Of a stretch of DNA of 64,000 nucleotides, positions 27,670 to 37,917 are shown piece after piece (position 1 is the stretch's first letter; each line of letters starts with the position of its first letter). The stretch lies in NCBI GenBank assembly GCA_029233925.1, contig JARGOX010000009.1:1-64000 (forward strand). Direction: 5' to 3'. A program made the translations under genes and the position numbers. The notes below the pieces were generated by a model. That model made no database searches. It saw only the letters and a list, made by a program, of their open reading frames with translations, and was not told where the DNA came from. Source of the stretch: Rhizobiaceae bacterium (GTDB lineage: Bacteria > Pseudomonadota > Alphaproteobacteria > Rhizobiales > Rhizobiaceae).

Positions 27670-27983
27670 GGAGCACTGCCATTGGCCATCGGCTTTGGTT
27701 AAAGGATGGCGGTCAATGGGGAGCATTCGCTGACTGGAATGTGATCCACCCCTCCAGTTCAAATCATCCGCCGTCGGGCATATTGTATATGGCTGACAAT
27801 TCAACGGCGTTTGGGTTTCGAACGGCTGTACACCGCTTGTGCGACCCCACTGAAACATGCAGAAAATTGTTGATTCGCGCGGTTTTACAGCATGCTCCGG
27901 ACGCAGAAAGCTGATATTGAAGGAAACATGTCAAGATTCGCAGGCATGCCTTTGCCATGCCATCATCCACAAATGCCCGTGGG
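27670..27983. other. clpX-lon intergenic region, no gene
   Basis: About 310 bases between the clpX terminator and the candidate lon promoter. Minus-strand ORFs of 83-111 aa drawn here lack start context and motifs. I see no further element. Confidence 0.5.
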
Positions 27984-28030
27984 CTTGAAACGACAGATAA
28001 AACACTCCACTTAATGGCCAAGTGAAGTGG
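27984..28030 (+). promoter_or_regulatory. Candidate heat-shock promoter and hairpin upstream of lon
   Basis: CTTGAA (27984-27989), 17-base spacer, then CCACTTAAT: the -35 fits the sigma-32 pattern, the -10 only partly. CCACTT...AAGTGG (28007-28030) forms an inverted repeat over the -10/start region and could be an operator or a 5' hairpin. Confidence 0.4.
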
Positions 28031-28082
28031 ATGCCCGATCTGACCTCCCCGAGATGATGATCGACGGTCGAAAGGAAACAAA

Positions 28083-30497
28083 ATGAATGAAATGACCACT
28101 CGACAGGATGATGCAGCTGCCTACCCGGTGCTGCCGCTCCGTGATATTGTCGTATTCCCACACATGATCGTGCCTTTGTTTGTGGGCCGCGAGAAATCAA
28201 TTCGTGCGCTTGAAGAAGTTATGGGCGCTGACAAGCAGATTCTCCTGGCCACCCAGATCAATGCTGGCGACGACGAGCCGCTTACCGATGATATTTATGA
28301 TGTCGGTACGATTGCCAATGTTCTGCAGTTGCTGAAGCTTCCTGATGGAACCGTCAAGGTTCTGGTCGAGGGAAAAGCGCGTGCCAAAATCACCGGGTTC
28401 GCAGAGAGCGAAGCGTTTTTTGCGGCCACCGCTGACGTATTGCCGGAGCCCGAAGAAGACCCGATCGAAATCGAAGCCTTGTCGCGTTCGGTCGTCTCCG
28501 AGTTCGAGAACTATGTCAAACTGAACAAGAAGATTTCTCCAGAGGTTGTTGGCGCTGCCAGCCAGATTGATGATTATTCAAAACTGGCCGATACGGTTGC
28601 CTCGCATCTTTCGATCAAGATTCCCGAAAAGCAGGAGATGCTGGCGACTGTCAGTGTCAAGGAACGGCTGGAACGGGCTCTTGGGTTCATGGAAGGTGAA
28701 ATTTCCGTCCTGCAGGTGGAAAAGCGTATCCGCTCGCGTGTCAAACGGCAGATGGAAAAAACCCAACGCGAATATTACCTGAACGAACAGATGAAGGCGA
28801 TCCAGAAGGAACTCGGTGACGGTGAGGAAGGCCGTGACGAAATGAGTGAGCTGGAAGAGCGCATCACGAAAACGAAATTCTCCAAGGAAGCCCGTGAAAA
28901 GGCCGAGGCTGAATTCAAGAAGCTCAAGCAGATGAGCCCGATGTCGGCGGAAGCCACCGTCGTGCGCAATTATCTTGATTGGCTCTTGAGCATTCCCTGG
29001 GGCAAAAAATCCCGCATCAAGATCGATCTCAACAAGGCCGATGCCATTCTCGAAGAGGATCATTTCGGCCTCGAGAAGGTCAAGGAGCGGATTTTGGAAT
29101 ATCTGGCCGTCCAGGCCCGTTCCAACAAGATCAAGGGCCCGATCCTGTGTCTCGTCGGACCTCCCGGCGTCGGCAAGACATCGCTTGCAAAGTCGATTGC
29201 CAAGGCAACCGGGCGCGAATATGTGCGCATGGCTCTTGGTGGGGTTCGCGATGAGGCCGAGATTCGTGGTCACCGTCGTACCTATATTGGTTCCATGCCC
29301 GGCAAGATCATCCAGTCGATGAAAAAGGCCAAGAAAGCCAATCCCCTGTTCCTCTTCGACGAGATAGACAAGATGGGAATGGATTTCCGTGGCGACCCGT
29401 CGTCGGCTTTGCTCGAGGTGCTTGATCCGGAACAGAATTCGACTTTCATGGATCACTACCTGGAAGTCGAATATGACCTGTCCGGTGTCATGTTCATCAC
29501 AACGGCCAATACGCTGAACATTCCAGGCCCATTGATGGATCGGATGGAGATCATTCGCATCGCCGGCTATACGGAAGATGAGAAAATCGAAATTGCCCGA
29601 CGCCACCTTATGCCAAAGGCCATGCGCAATCATGCGCTGCAGGAAAAGGAGTTTTCGGTGAGTGATGGCGCATTGCGCGAGATCGCTCGGCGTTACACGC
29701 GCGAGGCTGGTGTGCGCGGTTTTGAACGTGAACTGACATCATTGGCGCGCAAGGCCGTGACCGCAATCCTCAAAGATGGCGTGAAATCGGTCCTCGTCAC
29801 CGAGGACAATATCGAAGACTATCTCGGTGTACCGCGCTTTCGCTACGGTGAAGCTGAACACGATGATCAGGTTGGTGTTGTTACAGGCCTGGCGTGGACG
29901 GAGGTTGGCGGTGAATTGCTGACAATCGAAGGTGTCATGATGCCGGGTAAAGGCAAGATGACAGTGACGGGCAATCTGCGCGATGTCATGAAGGAATCCA
30001 TTTCGGCGGCCGCATCCTATGTGCGCTCAAGAGCAGTGGATTTCGGAATTGAACCACCGATGTTCGACAAACGCGATATTCACGTTCATGTGCCGGAAGG
30101 CGCAACGCCAAAGGACGGTCCCTCCGCTGGTGTTGCTATGGCGACCGCCATTGTTTCCACCATGACTGGCATCAAGGTCCGCAAGGATGTTGCCATGACC
30201 GGTGAGATTACGTTGCGTGGTCGTATTCTACCGATTGGCGGTCTGAAGGAAAAACTTCTGGCAGCCCTCAGGGGTGGCATCAAGACGGTTTTGATTCCGC
30301 AGGACAATGCCAAGGACCTGGCCGACATTCCGGATAATGTCAAAAACGAGCTTGAGATTATTCCTGTGTCGGAAATGAATGAAGTACTGCCGCATGCACT
30401 GGTCAGCGTACCCGTCGCAATCACTTGGGATGCAAGCAAAAATGCCTTGCCAAGTGACACGACAGGCGATGATTCAGCGGCATCCATTGCCCACTGA
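28083..30497 (+). CDS. lon: ATP-dependent protease La (Lon)
   Basis: 804 aa, normal LonA length. N-terminal substrate domain '[20 protein letters not shown]'; AAA+ module with Walker A '[17 protein letters not shown]' (~358) and '[13 protein letters not shown]'; C-terminal serine-lysine peptidase with catalytic Ser in '[14 protein letters not shown]' and Lys in '[15 protein letters not shown]'. It degrades misfolded and regulatory proteins in the cytoplasm; in alphaproteobacteria these include cell-cycle factors. It sits between clpX and hup as in many Hyphomicrobiales. Heat-shock control is plausible from the upstream CTTGAA site. Confidence 0.97.
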   Translation: MNEMTTRQDDAAAYPVLPLRDIVVFPHMIVPLFVGREKSIRALEEVMGADKQILLATQINAGDDEPLTDDIYDVGTIANVLQLLKLPDGTVKVLVEGKARAKITGFAESEAFFAATADVLPEPEEDPIEIEALSRSVVSEFENYVKLNKKISPEVVGAASQIDDYSKLADTVASHLSIKIPEKQEMLATVSVKERLERALGFMEGEISVLQVEKRIRSRVKRQMEKTQREYYLNEQMKAIQKELGDGEEGRDEMSELEERITKTKFSKEAREKAEAEFKKLKQMSPMSAEATVVRNYLDWLLSIPWGKKSRIKIDLNKADAILEEDHFGLEKVKERILEYLAVQARSNKIKGPILCLVGPPGVGKTSLAKSIAKATGREYVRMALGGVRDEAEIRGHRRTYIGSMPGKIIQSMKKAKKANPLFLFDEIDKMGMDFRGDPSSALLEVLDPEQNSTFMDHYLEVEYDLSGVMFITTANTLNIPGPLMDRMEIIRIAGYTEDEKIEIARRHLMPKAMRNHALQEKEFSVSDGALREIARRYTREAGVRGFERELTSLARKAVTAILKDGVKSVLVTEDNIEDYLGVPRFRYGEAEHDDQVGVVTGLAWTEVGGELLTIEGVMMPGKGKMTVTGNLRDVMKESISAAASYVRSRAVDFGIEPPMFDKRDIHVHVPEGATPKDGPSAGVAMATAIVSTMTGIKVRKDVAMTGEITLRGRILPIGGLKEKLLAALRGGIKTVLIPQDNAKDLADIPDNVKNELEIIPVSEMNEVLPHALVSVPVAITWDASKNALPSDTTGDDSAASIAH

Positions 30498-30528
30498 TTC
30501 TTGCTGAATCGGGGTCGGAAACGCATTT

Positions 30529-30557
30529 GAAACGGGCGAAAGCCCGTTTCTTTTGTT
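30529..30557 (+). terminator. Terminator after lon
   Basis: GAAACGGGC-GAAA-GCCCGTTTC followed by TTTTGTT: 9-bp perfect stem with a GNRA tetraloop, 31 bases past the lon stop. Confidence 0.9.
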
Positions 30558-30694
30558 CTGAGGGACAAAAAAGTGCGGAAAAGGCCGGAAAACAAGCGTT
30601 TGTGGCCAAGGAATCATTGAGATTTCTGGTATGAGTCGTACACTTCCTCTCGACTTTGTACTGAGTCGTTTCATAACACAAAGAGGGTTGGAAA

Positions 30695-30970
30695 ATGAAC
30701 AAGAACGAACTGGTTGCTGCCGTTGCCGAGAAGGCTGGCCTAAGCAAGGCCGATGCCGGCTCCGCAGTTGAAGCTGTGTTCGAAACCATCACATCCGAGT
30801 TGAAGGGTGGTGGTGATGTTCGCCTGGTGGGTTTCGGTAATTATACCGTTTCTCACAGGAACGCTTCTAAGGGACGCAATCCGAGTACTGGCGCGGAAGT
30901 CGATATTCCAGCCCGTAACGTTCCCAAGTTCTCGGCCGGTAAAGGCCTCAAGGACGCTGTGAACAGCTAA
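30695..30970 (+). CDS. hup: DNA-binding protein HU
   Basis: 91 aa histone-like dimeric nucleoid protein. 'MNKNELVAAVAEKAGLSKAD' is the canonical start, 'VRLVGFGNYTVSHRNASKG' leads into the DNA-binding arm 'GRNPSTGAEVDIPARNVPKF', and it ends in the usual basic helix. ATG is preceded by AGAGGG. Monocistronic between the lon terminator and its own terminator. Confidence 0.96.
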   Translation: MNKNELVAAVAEKAGLSKADAGSAVEAVFETITSELKGGGDVRLVGFGNYTVSHRNASKGRNPSTGAEVDIPARNVPKFSAGKGLKDAVNS

Positions 30971-31003
30971 GCCTCCACATCCATGATGCGGTGGAATACC
31001 TCC

Positions 31004-31030
31004 AAAGCCCGGCACTCGTGCCGGGCTTTT
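31004..31030 (+). terminator. Terminator after hup
   Basis: AAAGCCCGGCA / TGCCGGGCTTT with loop CTCG and trailing TTTT, 34 bases after the hup stop codon. The A-tract on the left means it could also act on minus-strand transcripts. Confidence 0.88.
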
Positions 31031-31155
31031 CCGATTACAGACTACAATTGACTTATCGAGGCTCGCGTGCCAGCCAACTGCGCACCGGGTTTGCTCACCG
31101 TTAAACTTTAGACTATGGGTGAGACACACATTCATCTCCAGCTTAGCGGTGCATT

Positions 31156-32562
31156 ATGAATAGTTTGCGCGACTCTTCAGGGCAGGGCGCCCGCCCGGTT
31201 CTGTCGTGGTCAGGACATGCAAAGGCAACATTGTCATTGGGCATACCCCTGATCGGTGCGCAACTGGCGCAGATCGCCATCAATGTGACCGACACGATCA
31301 TGATAGGCTGGCTCGGCGCGACGGAACTGGCAGCCGGCGTGCTGGCAACCCAAGCGTTTTTTCTGCTGTTCATTTTCGGATCCGGTTTTTCCCTCGCTGT
31401 GATGCCGTTGGCCGCACAGGCCAATGGCAGCGGCGATGTACGCGGTGTCCGTCGGTCCGTGCGCATGGGCCTGTGGCTTGCACTCGCTTATGCTGCCACC
31501 GTTATGCCGATACTTTGGATGACCGAATCCATCCTCTTGGCAGCAGGGCAGGATCCCGACATCGCTGCCCTGGCTGGCGACTATATCAGGGTTGCACAAT
31601 GGGCCATGTTGCCGGCCATTTTGATCATGGTCTTCCGCTCCTATTTGAGCGCGCTGGAGCGGGCACAGGTGGTTCTATGGGCTACGCTGGCCGGAACATT
31701 GGCGAATATCCTTTTGAATTATATGTTCATTTTTGGAAATTTCGGTGCGCCGCGCATGGGGATCGTCGGCGCCGCCGTTGCATCTCTGGGAACGACGAGC
31801 GTGACCTGTGTGGCCTTGCTCATCTATTCGGTATCAAAGGAACAGTTGCGTCGCTATGAGCTGCTGGTGCGCTTCTGGAGGCCCGACTGGCAGGCCTTGA
31901 GTGAGTTGCTCAGGCTTGGCTGGCCGATCGGTGCCACCATATTGGCCGAGGTTGGCTTGTTTGCTGGGGCGGCCATCATGATTGGCTGGATTGGCACGAT
32001 TGAACTGGCTGCACACGGCATCGCGCTGCAACTGGCCGGTATTGCCTTTATGCTGCCACTGGGCCTTTCCAGCGCAGCGACGGTTCGAGTGGGCAATGCC
32101 TTTGGTCGCGGCGACTGGTTGGGGCTTAGCCGGGCCGGTACAGTCTCCATCGTTCTGGTCGTTCTGGTCACCCTTGCCACCGCCATATTGTTCTGGGCGG
32201 TTCCCGAACCGCTGGTTGGCCTGTTTCTGGACGAAAACAATCCCGATGCCCGCAATGTGATGCTCAATGCGATTCCCTTGCTGGCTGTCGCAGCCACATT
32301 TCAGTTGGTTGATGGGTTGCAGGTCATTGGCGCGGGTCTTCTCAGGGGCTTGAAGGATACAAAGATCCCCATGCTGTTTGCCGTCTTCAGCTATTGGGCT
32401 GTCGGCATGACGCTGGCCTATATATTCGCCTTCCCGATGGGGTTTGGCGCTACAGGTGTTTGGTGGGGGCTGGCAACGGGTCTGGCGTTCGCATCCGTGT
32501 TGATGATCTGGCGTTACCTGATGCGTGATTCCATCGGTCTCGTGGGAAAGCACACGGACTAA
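31156..32562 (+). CDS. MATE-family multidrug/cation efflux transporter
   Basis: 468 aa with about 12 membrane helices. MATE pattern: 'LSLGIPLIGAQLAQIAINVT' then 'TIMIGWLGATELAAGVLATQ' in the first half, and the pseudo-symmetric 'LRLGWPIGATILAEVGLFAG' with 'MIGWIGTIELAAHGIALQL' in the second half. It is expected to export cationic compounds in exchange for Na+ or H+ (NorM-like). It stands alone between hup and tRNA-Val; the ribosome site is weak. Confidence 0.92.
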   Translation: MNSLRDSSGQGARPVLSWSGHAKATLSLGIPLIGAQLAQIAINVTDTIMIGWLGATELAAGVLATQAFFLLFIFGSGFSLAVMPLAAQANGSGDVRGVRRSVRMGLWLALAYAATVMPILWMTESILLAAGQDPDIAALAGDYIRVAQWAMLPAILIMVFRSYLSALERAQVVLWATLAGTLANILLNYMFIFGNFGAPRMGIVGAAVASLGTTSVTCVALLIYSVSKEQLRRYELLVRFWRPDWQALSELLRLGWPIGATILAEVGLFAGAAIMIGWIGTIELAAHGIALQLAGIAFMLPLGLSSAATVRVGNAFGRGDWLGLSRAGTVSIVLVVLVTLATAILFWAVPEPLVGLFLDENNPDARNVMLNAIPLLAVAATFQLVDGLQVIGAGLLRGLKDTKIPMLFAVFSYWAVGMTLAYIFAFPMGFGATGVWWGLATGLAFASVLMIWRYLMRDSIGLVGKHTD

Positions 32563-32611
32563 AGAATTGGCTGCGAGCCGATCCGATACAGTGATTTGGT
32601 TTTCTGAGGGA

Positions 32612-32687
32612 TGGTGGGCGGTGAGAGACTCGAACTCCCGACATCCTCGGTGTAAACGAGGCGCTCTACCAGCTGAGCTAACCGCCC
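32612..32687 (-). tRNA. tRNA-Val (anticodon TAC)
   Basis: 76 nt on the minus strand including an encoded CCA end. Acceptor GGGCGGT pairs with ACCGCCC, D-arm GCTC..GAGC, anticodon stem CCTCG/CGAGG around TTTACAC, and T-arm TCGGGAGTTCGAGTCTCTCA-like with TTCGA. Anticodon TAC reads GTA/GTG valine codons. It is convergent with the MATE gene. Confidence 0.95.
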
Positions 32688-32898
32688 TTGGAAAATCTTT
32701 GCACCGTGTATGCGCTCCGCGAACGAAGTGCAAGAAAAAAGACGCCTTTGTTGCAAAGTTTTTGGCATGAAGCGGGTGCGTGCAGGGTAAATGAAAATTT
32801 GTCGTCCGATTGTCAAAAAAGCGTCCGATGAGCGCTTGACACTACCGGGTGAACAGCTTAATTCACCGCTCACGTTCTGCAGTTAAGCAGGGCAATGC

Positions 32899-32975
32899 GC
32901 GGGTGTAGCTCAGTTGGTTAGAGTGCCGGCCTGTCACGCCGGAGGTCGCGGGTTCGAGTCCCGTCACTCGCGCCA
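32899..32975 (+). tRNA. tRNA-Asp (anticodon GTC)
   Basis: 77 nt with encoded CCA. Acceptor GCGGGTG / CACTCGC (one G-U), D-arm GCTCAGTTGGTTAGAGT, anticodon arm CCGGCCTGTCACGCCGG with GTC, T-arm CGGGTTCGAGTCCCG. It is divergent from tRNA-Val. Confidence 0.96.
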
Positions 32976-33415
32976 TTTATTTGTGACAATCTCTATATGA
33001 TATCCGGCAGTCCAGCCGGATATTCGAGATTGCAAGTCTCACAATATTTGGCCGAATTCGATCTGTCGCATTTCATATGCCATGCGTGCTGCCCTTAACG
33101 CAGCAGGGTGGCCGTGGACAAGAATGTGAGATCCCATCCTTCTTGCCTGCTGACAATGCTTTGGGATCACTTCATGATCAAACAGGTTCATTTGCTTGTG
33201 TGCTCCGCCATTCCCGGGTCTGCACTCTGGCTTGTGCCAAATGGCGTGCAGGCTGGTATGATGTGAAAATCATTGTGCAACATCATGATAGGGCATTCGT
33301 CGCATTTATATGTTTTCAAGCGGCCATTTACGTTGACTGGACGGGTGTATTGTGTAAACCCGCACCTTAGAACCATTCCTGAACGATTTGGTCACGCAAA
33401 AGCAAGGAAACCAAG
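32976..33415. other. tRNA-Asp to nuoA intergenic region
   Basis: 440 bases. A 9-bp hairpin ATATCCGGC/GCCGGATAT (33000-33023) lies just after tRNA-Asp and may mark its 3' end, though no T-run follows. TTGACT at 33333 with TAAACC 16 bases later is a weak candidate nuo promoter. The 97-aa plus-strand ORF (33077) has no motif and no ribosome site. Confidence 0.4.
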
Positions 33416-33781
33416 ATGTCTGAACTTCTAAGTTCATATCTTCCCATAGTGGTTTTTCTGGGTATTTCACTGGTTATCGGCCTCGCATTGCTGGTGGCTC
33501 CGTTCCTGATTGCCTTCAAGGCACCTGATTCAGAAAAGCTGTCAGCCTATGAATGCGGATTCAATGCGTTCGATGATGCCAGGATGAAATTCGACATCCG
33601 GTTTTATCTCGTTGCAATCCTGTTTATTATTTTCGATCTGGAAGTCGCATTCCTGTTTCCATGGGCTGCCTCGTTCGGGGATATTGGTTGGTTCGGATTC
33701 TGGTCGATGATGGTCTTTTTGACCGTCCTGACGATTGGCTTTGCATATGAGTGGAAAAAAGGAGCGCTGGAATGGGAGTAG
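33416..33781 (+). CDS. nuoA: NADH-quinone oxidoreductase subunit A
   Basis: 121 aa, three membrane helices. Signature '[20 protein letters not shown]' with the conserved loop Cys, followed by '[20 protein letters not shown]'. Membrane-arm subunit next to the quinone site of complex I. First gene of the nuo operon; AAGGA precedes the ATG, and its stop overlaps the nuoB start region. Confidence 0.97.
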   Translation: MSELLSSYLPIVVFLGISLVIGLALLVAPFLIAFKAPDSEKLSAYECGFNAFDDARMKFDIRFYLVAILFIIFDLEVAFLFPWAASFGDIGWFGFWSMMVFLTVLTIGFAYEWKKGALEWE

Positions 33782-34353
33782 GTGACAATTCCTCGACACT
33801 GGTCGCGCCCCAATCAAAAGGCATCATCGATCCGTCAACCGGCAAGCCGATTGGTGCGAATGATCCCTTCTATGGTGAAATCAACAATGAACTGGCCGAC
33901 AAGGGCTTTCTGGTCACCTCAACCGATGAGCTGATCAACTGGGCCCGCACCGGATCGCTGATGTGGATGACCTTCGGTCTGGCCTGTTGCGCGGTTGAGA
34001 TGATGCAGATGTCGATGCCGCGTTACGATGCCGAACGCTTCGGGTTTGCGCCACGCGCTTCTCCGCGCCAGTCGGATGTCATGATCGTGGCCGGAACGCT
34101 GACGAACAAGATGGCGCCTGCATTGCGCAAGGTCTACGACCAGATGCCGGAACCACGCTACGTGATTTCCATGGGTTCCTGCGCCAATGGTGGCGGATAC
34201 TATCATTATTCCTATTCGGTTGTGCGCGGTTGTGACCGCGTCGTGCCGGTGGACATTTATGTCCCGGGTTGCCCGCCGACGGCCGAAGCCCTTTTGTATG
34301 GCGTTCTTCTTCTGCAAAAGAAGATCCGGCGTACCGGAACGATCGAGCGCTAG
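33772..34353 (+). CDS. nuoB: NADH-quinone oxidoreductase subunit B
   Basis: 193 aa from ATG 33772, which overlaps the nuoA stop and has AAGGAG upstream (the 33751 start lies inside nuoA). It carries the terminal Fe-S cluster N2 that reduces quinone: ligands in '[12 protein letters not shown]', '[10 protein letters not shown]' and '[15 protein letters not shown]'. All cysteines are present. Peripheral arm, at the junction with the membrane arm. Confidence 0.97.
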   Translation: MGVGDNSSTLVAPQSKGIIDPSTGKPIGANDPFYGEINNELADKGFLVTSTDELINWARTGSLMWMTFGLACCAVEMMQMSMPRYDAERFGFAPRASPRQSDVMIVAGTLTNKMAPALRKVYDQMPEPRYVISMGSCANGGGYYHYSYSVVRGCDRVVPVDIYVPGCPPTAEALLYGVLLLQKKIRRTGTIER

Positions 34354-34366
34354 GAAAGGCTGTACG

Positions 34367-34969
34367 ATGAGTGAAGTATTAAGCGATCTGGCCGCCTATC
34401 TGGGTGAACGGCGCGGCGATGCGATTGTTTCTTCCGATATCAGTTTCGGTGAATTGACGCTGATCTCGACGCCTGAAAGCATCATTTCACTGCTGACATT
34501 CCTGCGCGATGACATTCAGTGCGGCTTCGTCAACATCACGGACATTTGTGGTGTCGATTGGCCAGCGAGGGTGCGTCGCTTTGACGTCGTTTATCATCTG
34601 CTTTCTCCGCGTCAGAATTTCCGGATTCGAATAAAGGTTGAAGTCGGGGAAGAGGAAACGATTCCTTCCGCCACCAGCGTTTATCCTGGTGCCGATTGGT
34701 TTGAACGCGAAGCCTACGACATGTACGGCATCCTTTTCACCGGGCATCCGGATTTGCGCCGTATTCTGACGGATTACGGTTTTGAGGGACATCCGCTGCG
34801 CAAGGATTTTCCAACAACCGGCTTTGTGGAAGTTCGCTATGATGACGAAGTCAAAAGGGTCGTTTATGAACCTGTTCAGTTGAAGCAGGAATTTCGTAAT
34901 TTTGATTTTCTGTCACCTTGGGAAAGTACGGACTACGTTCTGCCTGGTGATGAAAAAGCTAAAGAATAG
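34367..34969 (+). CDS. nuoC: NADH-quinone oxidoreductase subunit C
   Basis: 200 aa from ATG 34367 (AGGAAAGG upstream); the longer ORF start at 34187 lies within nuoB. The 30-kDa subunit motif '[20 protein letters not shown]' and '[19 protein letters not shown]' is complete. Scaffold subunit of the connecting module, separate from NuoD (no CD fusion). An unrelated GFA-family gene follows before nuoD. Confidence 0.97.
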   Translation: MSEVLSDLAAYLGERRGDAIVSSDISFGELTLISTPESIISLLTFLRDDIQCGFVNITDICGVDWPARVRRFDVVYHLLSPRQNFRIRIKVEVGEEETIPSATSVYPGADWFEREAYDMYGILFTGHPDLRRILTDYGFEGHPLRKDFPTTGFVEVRYDDEVKRVVYEPVQLKQEFRNFDFLSPWESTDYVLPGDEKAKE

Positions 34970-34992
34970 ACCTTTGTTGAGCGGTTTTGGAT

Positions 34993-35442
34993 ATGAGTGA
35001 AATGGAATCGGTGATTGGTGACAAACGGCTGAAGGCACAGTGTATGTGCGGTTCGGTGCGTTTTTCGGCTGTCCCGGTTGGCCGGGAAGCGACCGCCTGC
35101 CATTGCAAAATGTGCCAGCGCTGGTCGGCCGGCCCGTTTTTCGCATTGCCCTGCGGTGAGAGTGTTGTCATTGAAGACGAGGTTGACTTGTCGTTTTACA
35201 GATCTTCGCAATGGGGCGAACGCGGTTTTTGCAGCAATTGCGGAAGTTCGCTTTTTTGGAAACTGCACGGCCGGAAAGACTATAACGTGTCCCTGTTGGC
35301 TTTTGATGATCTGGGTGGCGTGAGATTCACGACCGAATATTTTATCGACGGTAAACCCGACGCTTACGAATTTGCCAATGAAACGTCCAAGCTGACCGGA
35401 GAACAGGTTTTTGCCCTGTTCTCTCAAGGGCAGGATCACTGA
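34993..35442 (+). CDS. GFA-family protein (glutathione-dependent formaldehyde-activating-like, CENP-V fold)
   Basis: 149 aa from ATG 34993 (35002 also possible). Zinc-binding pattern of the GFA/CENP-V family: '[12 protein letters not shown]', '[15 protein letters not shown]' and '[13 protein letters not shown]'. Family members bind zinc and some act on glutathione adducts; the true reaction here is unknown. It sits inside the nuo operon, 23 bases after nuoC and 1 base before nuoD, so it is almost certainly co-expressed with complex I. It is not a complex I subunit known to me. Confidence 0.85.
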   Translation: MSEMESVIGDKRLKAQCMCGSVRFSAVPVGREATACHCKMCQRWSAGPFFALPCGESVVIEDEVDLSFYRSSQWGERGFCSNCGSSLFWKLHGRKDYNVSLLAFDDLGGVRFTTEYFIDGKPDAYEFANETSKLTGEQVFALFSQGQDH

Positions 35443-35443
35443 T

Positions 35444-36634
35444 ATGTCTGAACATAATGTACGAAATTTCAATATCAATTTTGGCCCGCAGCATCCTGCT
35501 GCGCATGGTGTTCTGCGTCTCGTGCTGGAACTCGATGGCGAAGTTGTCCAGCGGGTTGACCCGCACATAGGTCTACTGCATCGCGGCACCGAAAAACTCA
35601 TCGAATCAAAGACCTATCTTCAGGCGATTCCCTATTTCGACAGGCTTGATTATGTCGCTCCTATGAATCAGGAACACGCCTTTGCCTTGGCTGTCGAGCG
35701 CATGGTTGGTGTAGAGGTGCCGGTACGCGGCCAGTTAATTCGCGTTCTGTATTCGGAAATCGGACGGATCCTGTCGCATATTCTCAATGTGACCACCCAG
35801 GCTCTGGATGTCGGCGCACTGACACCACCACTTTGGGGCTTTGAAGCGCGCGAAAAACTGATGGTGTTTTATGAGCGCGCCTGTGGCGCCCGCATGCATT
35901 CGGCCTATATACGTCCCGGCGGTGTTCATCAGGACCTGCCACCCGAACTGGTTGAGGATATCGGCAATTGGTGCGATCCTTTTCTCAAGGTCTGCGATGA
36001 TATCGAAACGCTGCTGACTGAAAACCGCATTTTCAAACAACGTAATGTCGATATTGGTGTTGTTACTCTGGATGAATGCTGGGCATGGGGTTTTTCCGGC
36101 GTCATGGTTCGCGGTTCGGGTGCTGCCTGGGACTTGCGGCGTTCGCAGCCCTATGAATGTTACAGCGATTTCGATTTCGATATTCCGATCGGCAAAAATG
36201 GCGATTGTTATGACCGTTATCTGATCCGCATGGAAGAAATGCGCCAGTCTGTTCGCATCATGAAACAATGTGTCGAAAGGCTCATGGGCAAGGAGCGGGT
36301 CGGTCCCGTTTCTTCAATTGATGGCAAGATTGTGCCACCCAAGCGCAGCGAGATGAAGCGCTCGATGGAAGCTCTGATCCATCACTTCAAGCTTTATACG
36401 GAAGGCTTTCACGTGCCCGAAGGTGAAGTCTATGCGGCGGTTGAAGCGCCCAAGGGCGAATTCGGCGTTTATCTGATTTCCGATGGCAGCAACAAGCCCT
36501 ATCGCTGCAAAATCAAGGCACCGGGCTACGCGCATTTGCAGGCCATGGATTTCATCTGTCGTGGACATATGCTGGCAGATGTCTCTGCGGTGCTGGGGTC
36601 GCTTGATATCGTTTTCGGTGAGGTGGATCGTTGA
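35444..36634 (+). CDS. nuoD: NADH-quinone oxidoreductase subunit D
   Basis: 396 aa from ATG 35444 (CAGGA upstream). 49-kDa subunit forming the quinone pocket with NuoB. Seen: '[20 protein letters not shown]', '[19 protein letters not shown]', '[20 protein letters not shown]' and the C-terminal '[18 protein letters not shown]'-like end. His and Asp/Tyr residues of the pocket are in these conserved segments. The stop overlaps the next ORF's start (TGATG). Confidence 0.97.
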   Translation: MSEHNVRNFNINFGPQHPAAHGVLRLVLELDGEVVQRVDPHIGLLHRGTEKLIESKTYLQAIPYFDRLDYVAPMNQEHAFALAVERMVGVEVPVRGQLIRVLYSEIGRILSHILNVTTQALDVGALTPPLWGFEAREKLMVFYERACGARMHSAYIRPGGVHQDLPPELVEDIGNWCDPFLKVCDDIETLLTENRIFKQRNVDIGVVTLDECWAWGFSGVMVRGSGAAWDLRRSQPYECYSDFDFDIPIGKNGDCYDRYLIRMEEMRQSVRIMKQCVERLMGKERVGPVSSIDGKIVPPKRSEMKRSMEALIHHFKLYTEGFHVPEGEVYAAVEAPKGEFGVYLISDGSNKPYRCKIKAPGYAHLQAMDFICRGHMLADVSAVLGSLDIVFGEVDR

Positions 36635-36906
36635 TGTCGCGGCACATTTTGAAAACCGGTCTGACACTTGCCATGCTGTTCAGCAGCTTGCTGGCCTATC
36701 CGGCTATGGGCCTGGCGCAATCATCGGGCGGCAGTGATGCTGTTTCCATGCAAAGCCTGCTCAAGCGCGGGTTCGAGATAAGGGCTGCTGCCCCGAACGG
36801 CAGCAAATACGTTGTTTTCCTGCAAAAGGATCAAGCAGCTTACGCCTGTGAATTTGTGACGCTGAAAGTTTCGCGTTGTGGTTCCATAAACAACGAGGCC
36901 AATTGA
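36634..36906 (+). CDS. Small exported protein between nuoD and nuoE
   Basis: 90 aa from ATG 36634, overlapping the nuoD TGA by one base. N-terminal signal-like segment '[19 protein letters not shown]' ending near AQS, then a short soluble domain '[20 protein letters not shown]' with two cysteines ('YACEFVTL', 'SRCGSI'). Probably periplasmic. Similar small ORFs occur at this spot in some Hyphomicrobiales nuo operons (from memory), but no function is known to me. Its stop is 2 bases before nuoE. Confidence 0.7.
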   Translation: MSRHILKTGLTLAMLFSSLLAYPAMGLAQSSGGSDAVSMQSLLKRGFEIRAAAPNGSKYVVFLQKDQAAYACEFVTLKVSRCGSINNEAN

Positions 36907-36908
36907 GT

Positions 36909-37907
36909 ATGTCCGTTCGCCGTCTTGCAGAAGATTCTGTGCAGCCACCAGAATTCAGGTTCAACCCGGAAAATGCCGCTTGGGCTGAAGCGACGATTCT
37001 GAAATATCCTGAGGGTCGTCAGCAATCTGCAATCATCCCGCTGATGATGCGGGCGCAGGAGCAGGAAGGCTGGGTCACCCAGCGCGCCATAGAGATGATC
37101 GCCGACATGCTGGGCATGCCCTATATTCGGGCGCTGGAAGTCGCGACGTTCTACACGCAGTTTCAACTCAAGCCGGTCGGCACACGCGCCCATGTGCAGG
37201 TCTGCGGAACGACGCCGTGCATGTTGCGCGGGTCGGAAGATCTCATCAAGGTCTGCAAGAGCCGTATTAATGCCCAGCCGTTGGAGCCGAATGAAGCCGG
37301 GACCCTGTCCTGGGAAGAAGTGGAATGTCAGGGTGCCTGTGTAAATGCGCCGATGGTGATGATTTTCAAGGATGCCTATGAGGACCTGACACCGGAACAA
37401 CTGGCCGATATTATCGACCGGTTCGAGGCGGGCGATGGCGACAAGGTTACACCCGGACCGCAAAATGGGCGTCATCTGTCGGTCCCGCTGACTGGACTGA
37501 CAACCTTGACGGACGAATTGCCGGTGCACAGCACTGCGGAGCGCCAAGCCCCGGCCCAAAAGGCTCCAGTGAAAGCATCCCCTGCGCCAACAGTACCTGC
37601 TGCATCCGCCGATGCGGCGGTGCCCGCAGACAGGAACCGCCCCCAGGCCATGGAAAAGCCGGAGCAAATCGATGATCTCAAACTGATCTCGGGGGTCGGG
37701 CCAAAAATCGAGGCCATTCTGCATTCTCTCGGCATCTTCAAGTGGGATCAGATTTCCAAGTGGAAGAAGGCCGAACGCGAATGGATGGATGGACATCTGA
37801 AATTCAAGGGCCGTATTGATCGTGAAGACTGGGTCAAGCAGGCCAAAACGCTCGCCAAGGGCGGTGTTGAAGAATATGTCCGTGTCTTTGGCAAGAAGCC
37901 ACGGTAA
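36909..37907 (+). CDS. nuoE: NADH-quinone oxidoreductase subunit E with C-terminal HhH-like extension
   Basis: 332 aa from ATG 36909. Residues ~1-190 are the 24-kDa subunit with the N1a [2Fe-2S] ligands in '[12 protein letters not shown]' and '[15 protein letters not shown]'. After a Pro/Ala-rich linker (~205-250) comes '[20 protein letters not shown]' and '[12 protein letters not shown]', a helix-hairpin-helix-like module normally seen in DNA-binding or structural proteins. E. coli NuoE is only ~166 aa; extended forms occur in alphaproteobacteria. The extension may stabilise the NADH module. Confidence 0.93.
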   Translation: MSVRRLAEDSVQPPEFRFNPENAAWAEATILKYPEGRQQSAIIPLMMRAQEQEGWVTQRAIEMIADMLGMPYIRALEVATFYTQFQLKPVGTRAHVQVCGTTPCMLRGSEDLIKVCKSRINAQPLEPNEAGTLSWEEVECQGACVNAPMVMIFKDAYEDLTPEQLADIIDRFEAGDGDKVTPGPQNGRHLSVPLTGLTTLTDELPVHSTAERQAPAQKAPVKASPAPTVPAASADAAVPADRNRPQAMEKPEQIDDLKLISGVGPKIEAILHSLGIFKWDQISKWKKAEREWMDGHLKFKGRIDREDWVKQAKTLAKGGVEEYVRVFGKKPR

Positions 37908-37917
37908 GGGGTAGATC

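Noticed and set aside
28578-29633. 351-aa minus-strand ORF opposite lon
   Set aside because: Antisense shadow of lon with no recognisable motif.
33077-33370. 97-aa ORF before nuoA
   Set aside because: No ribosome site, odd composition, no motif.
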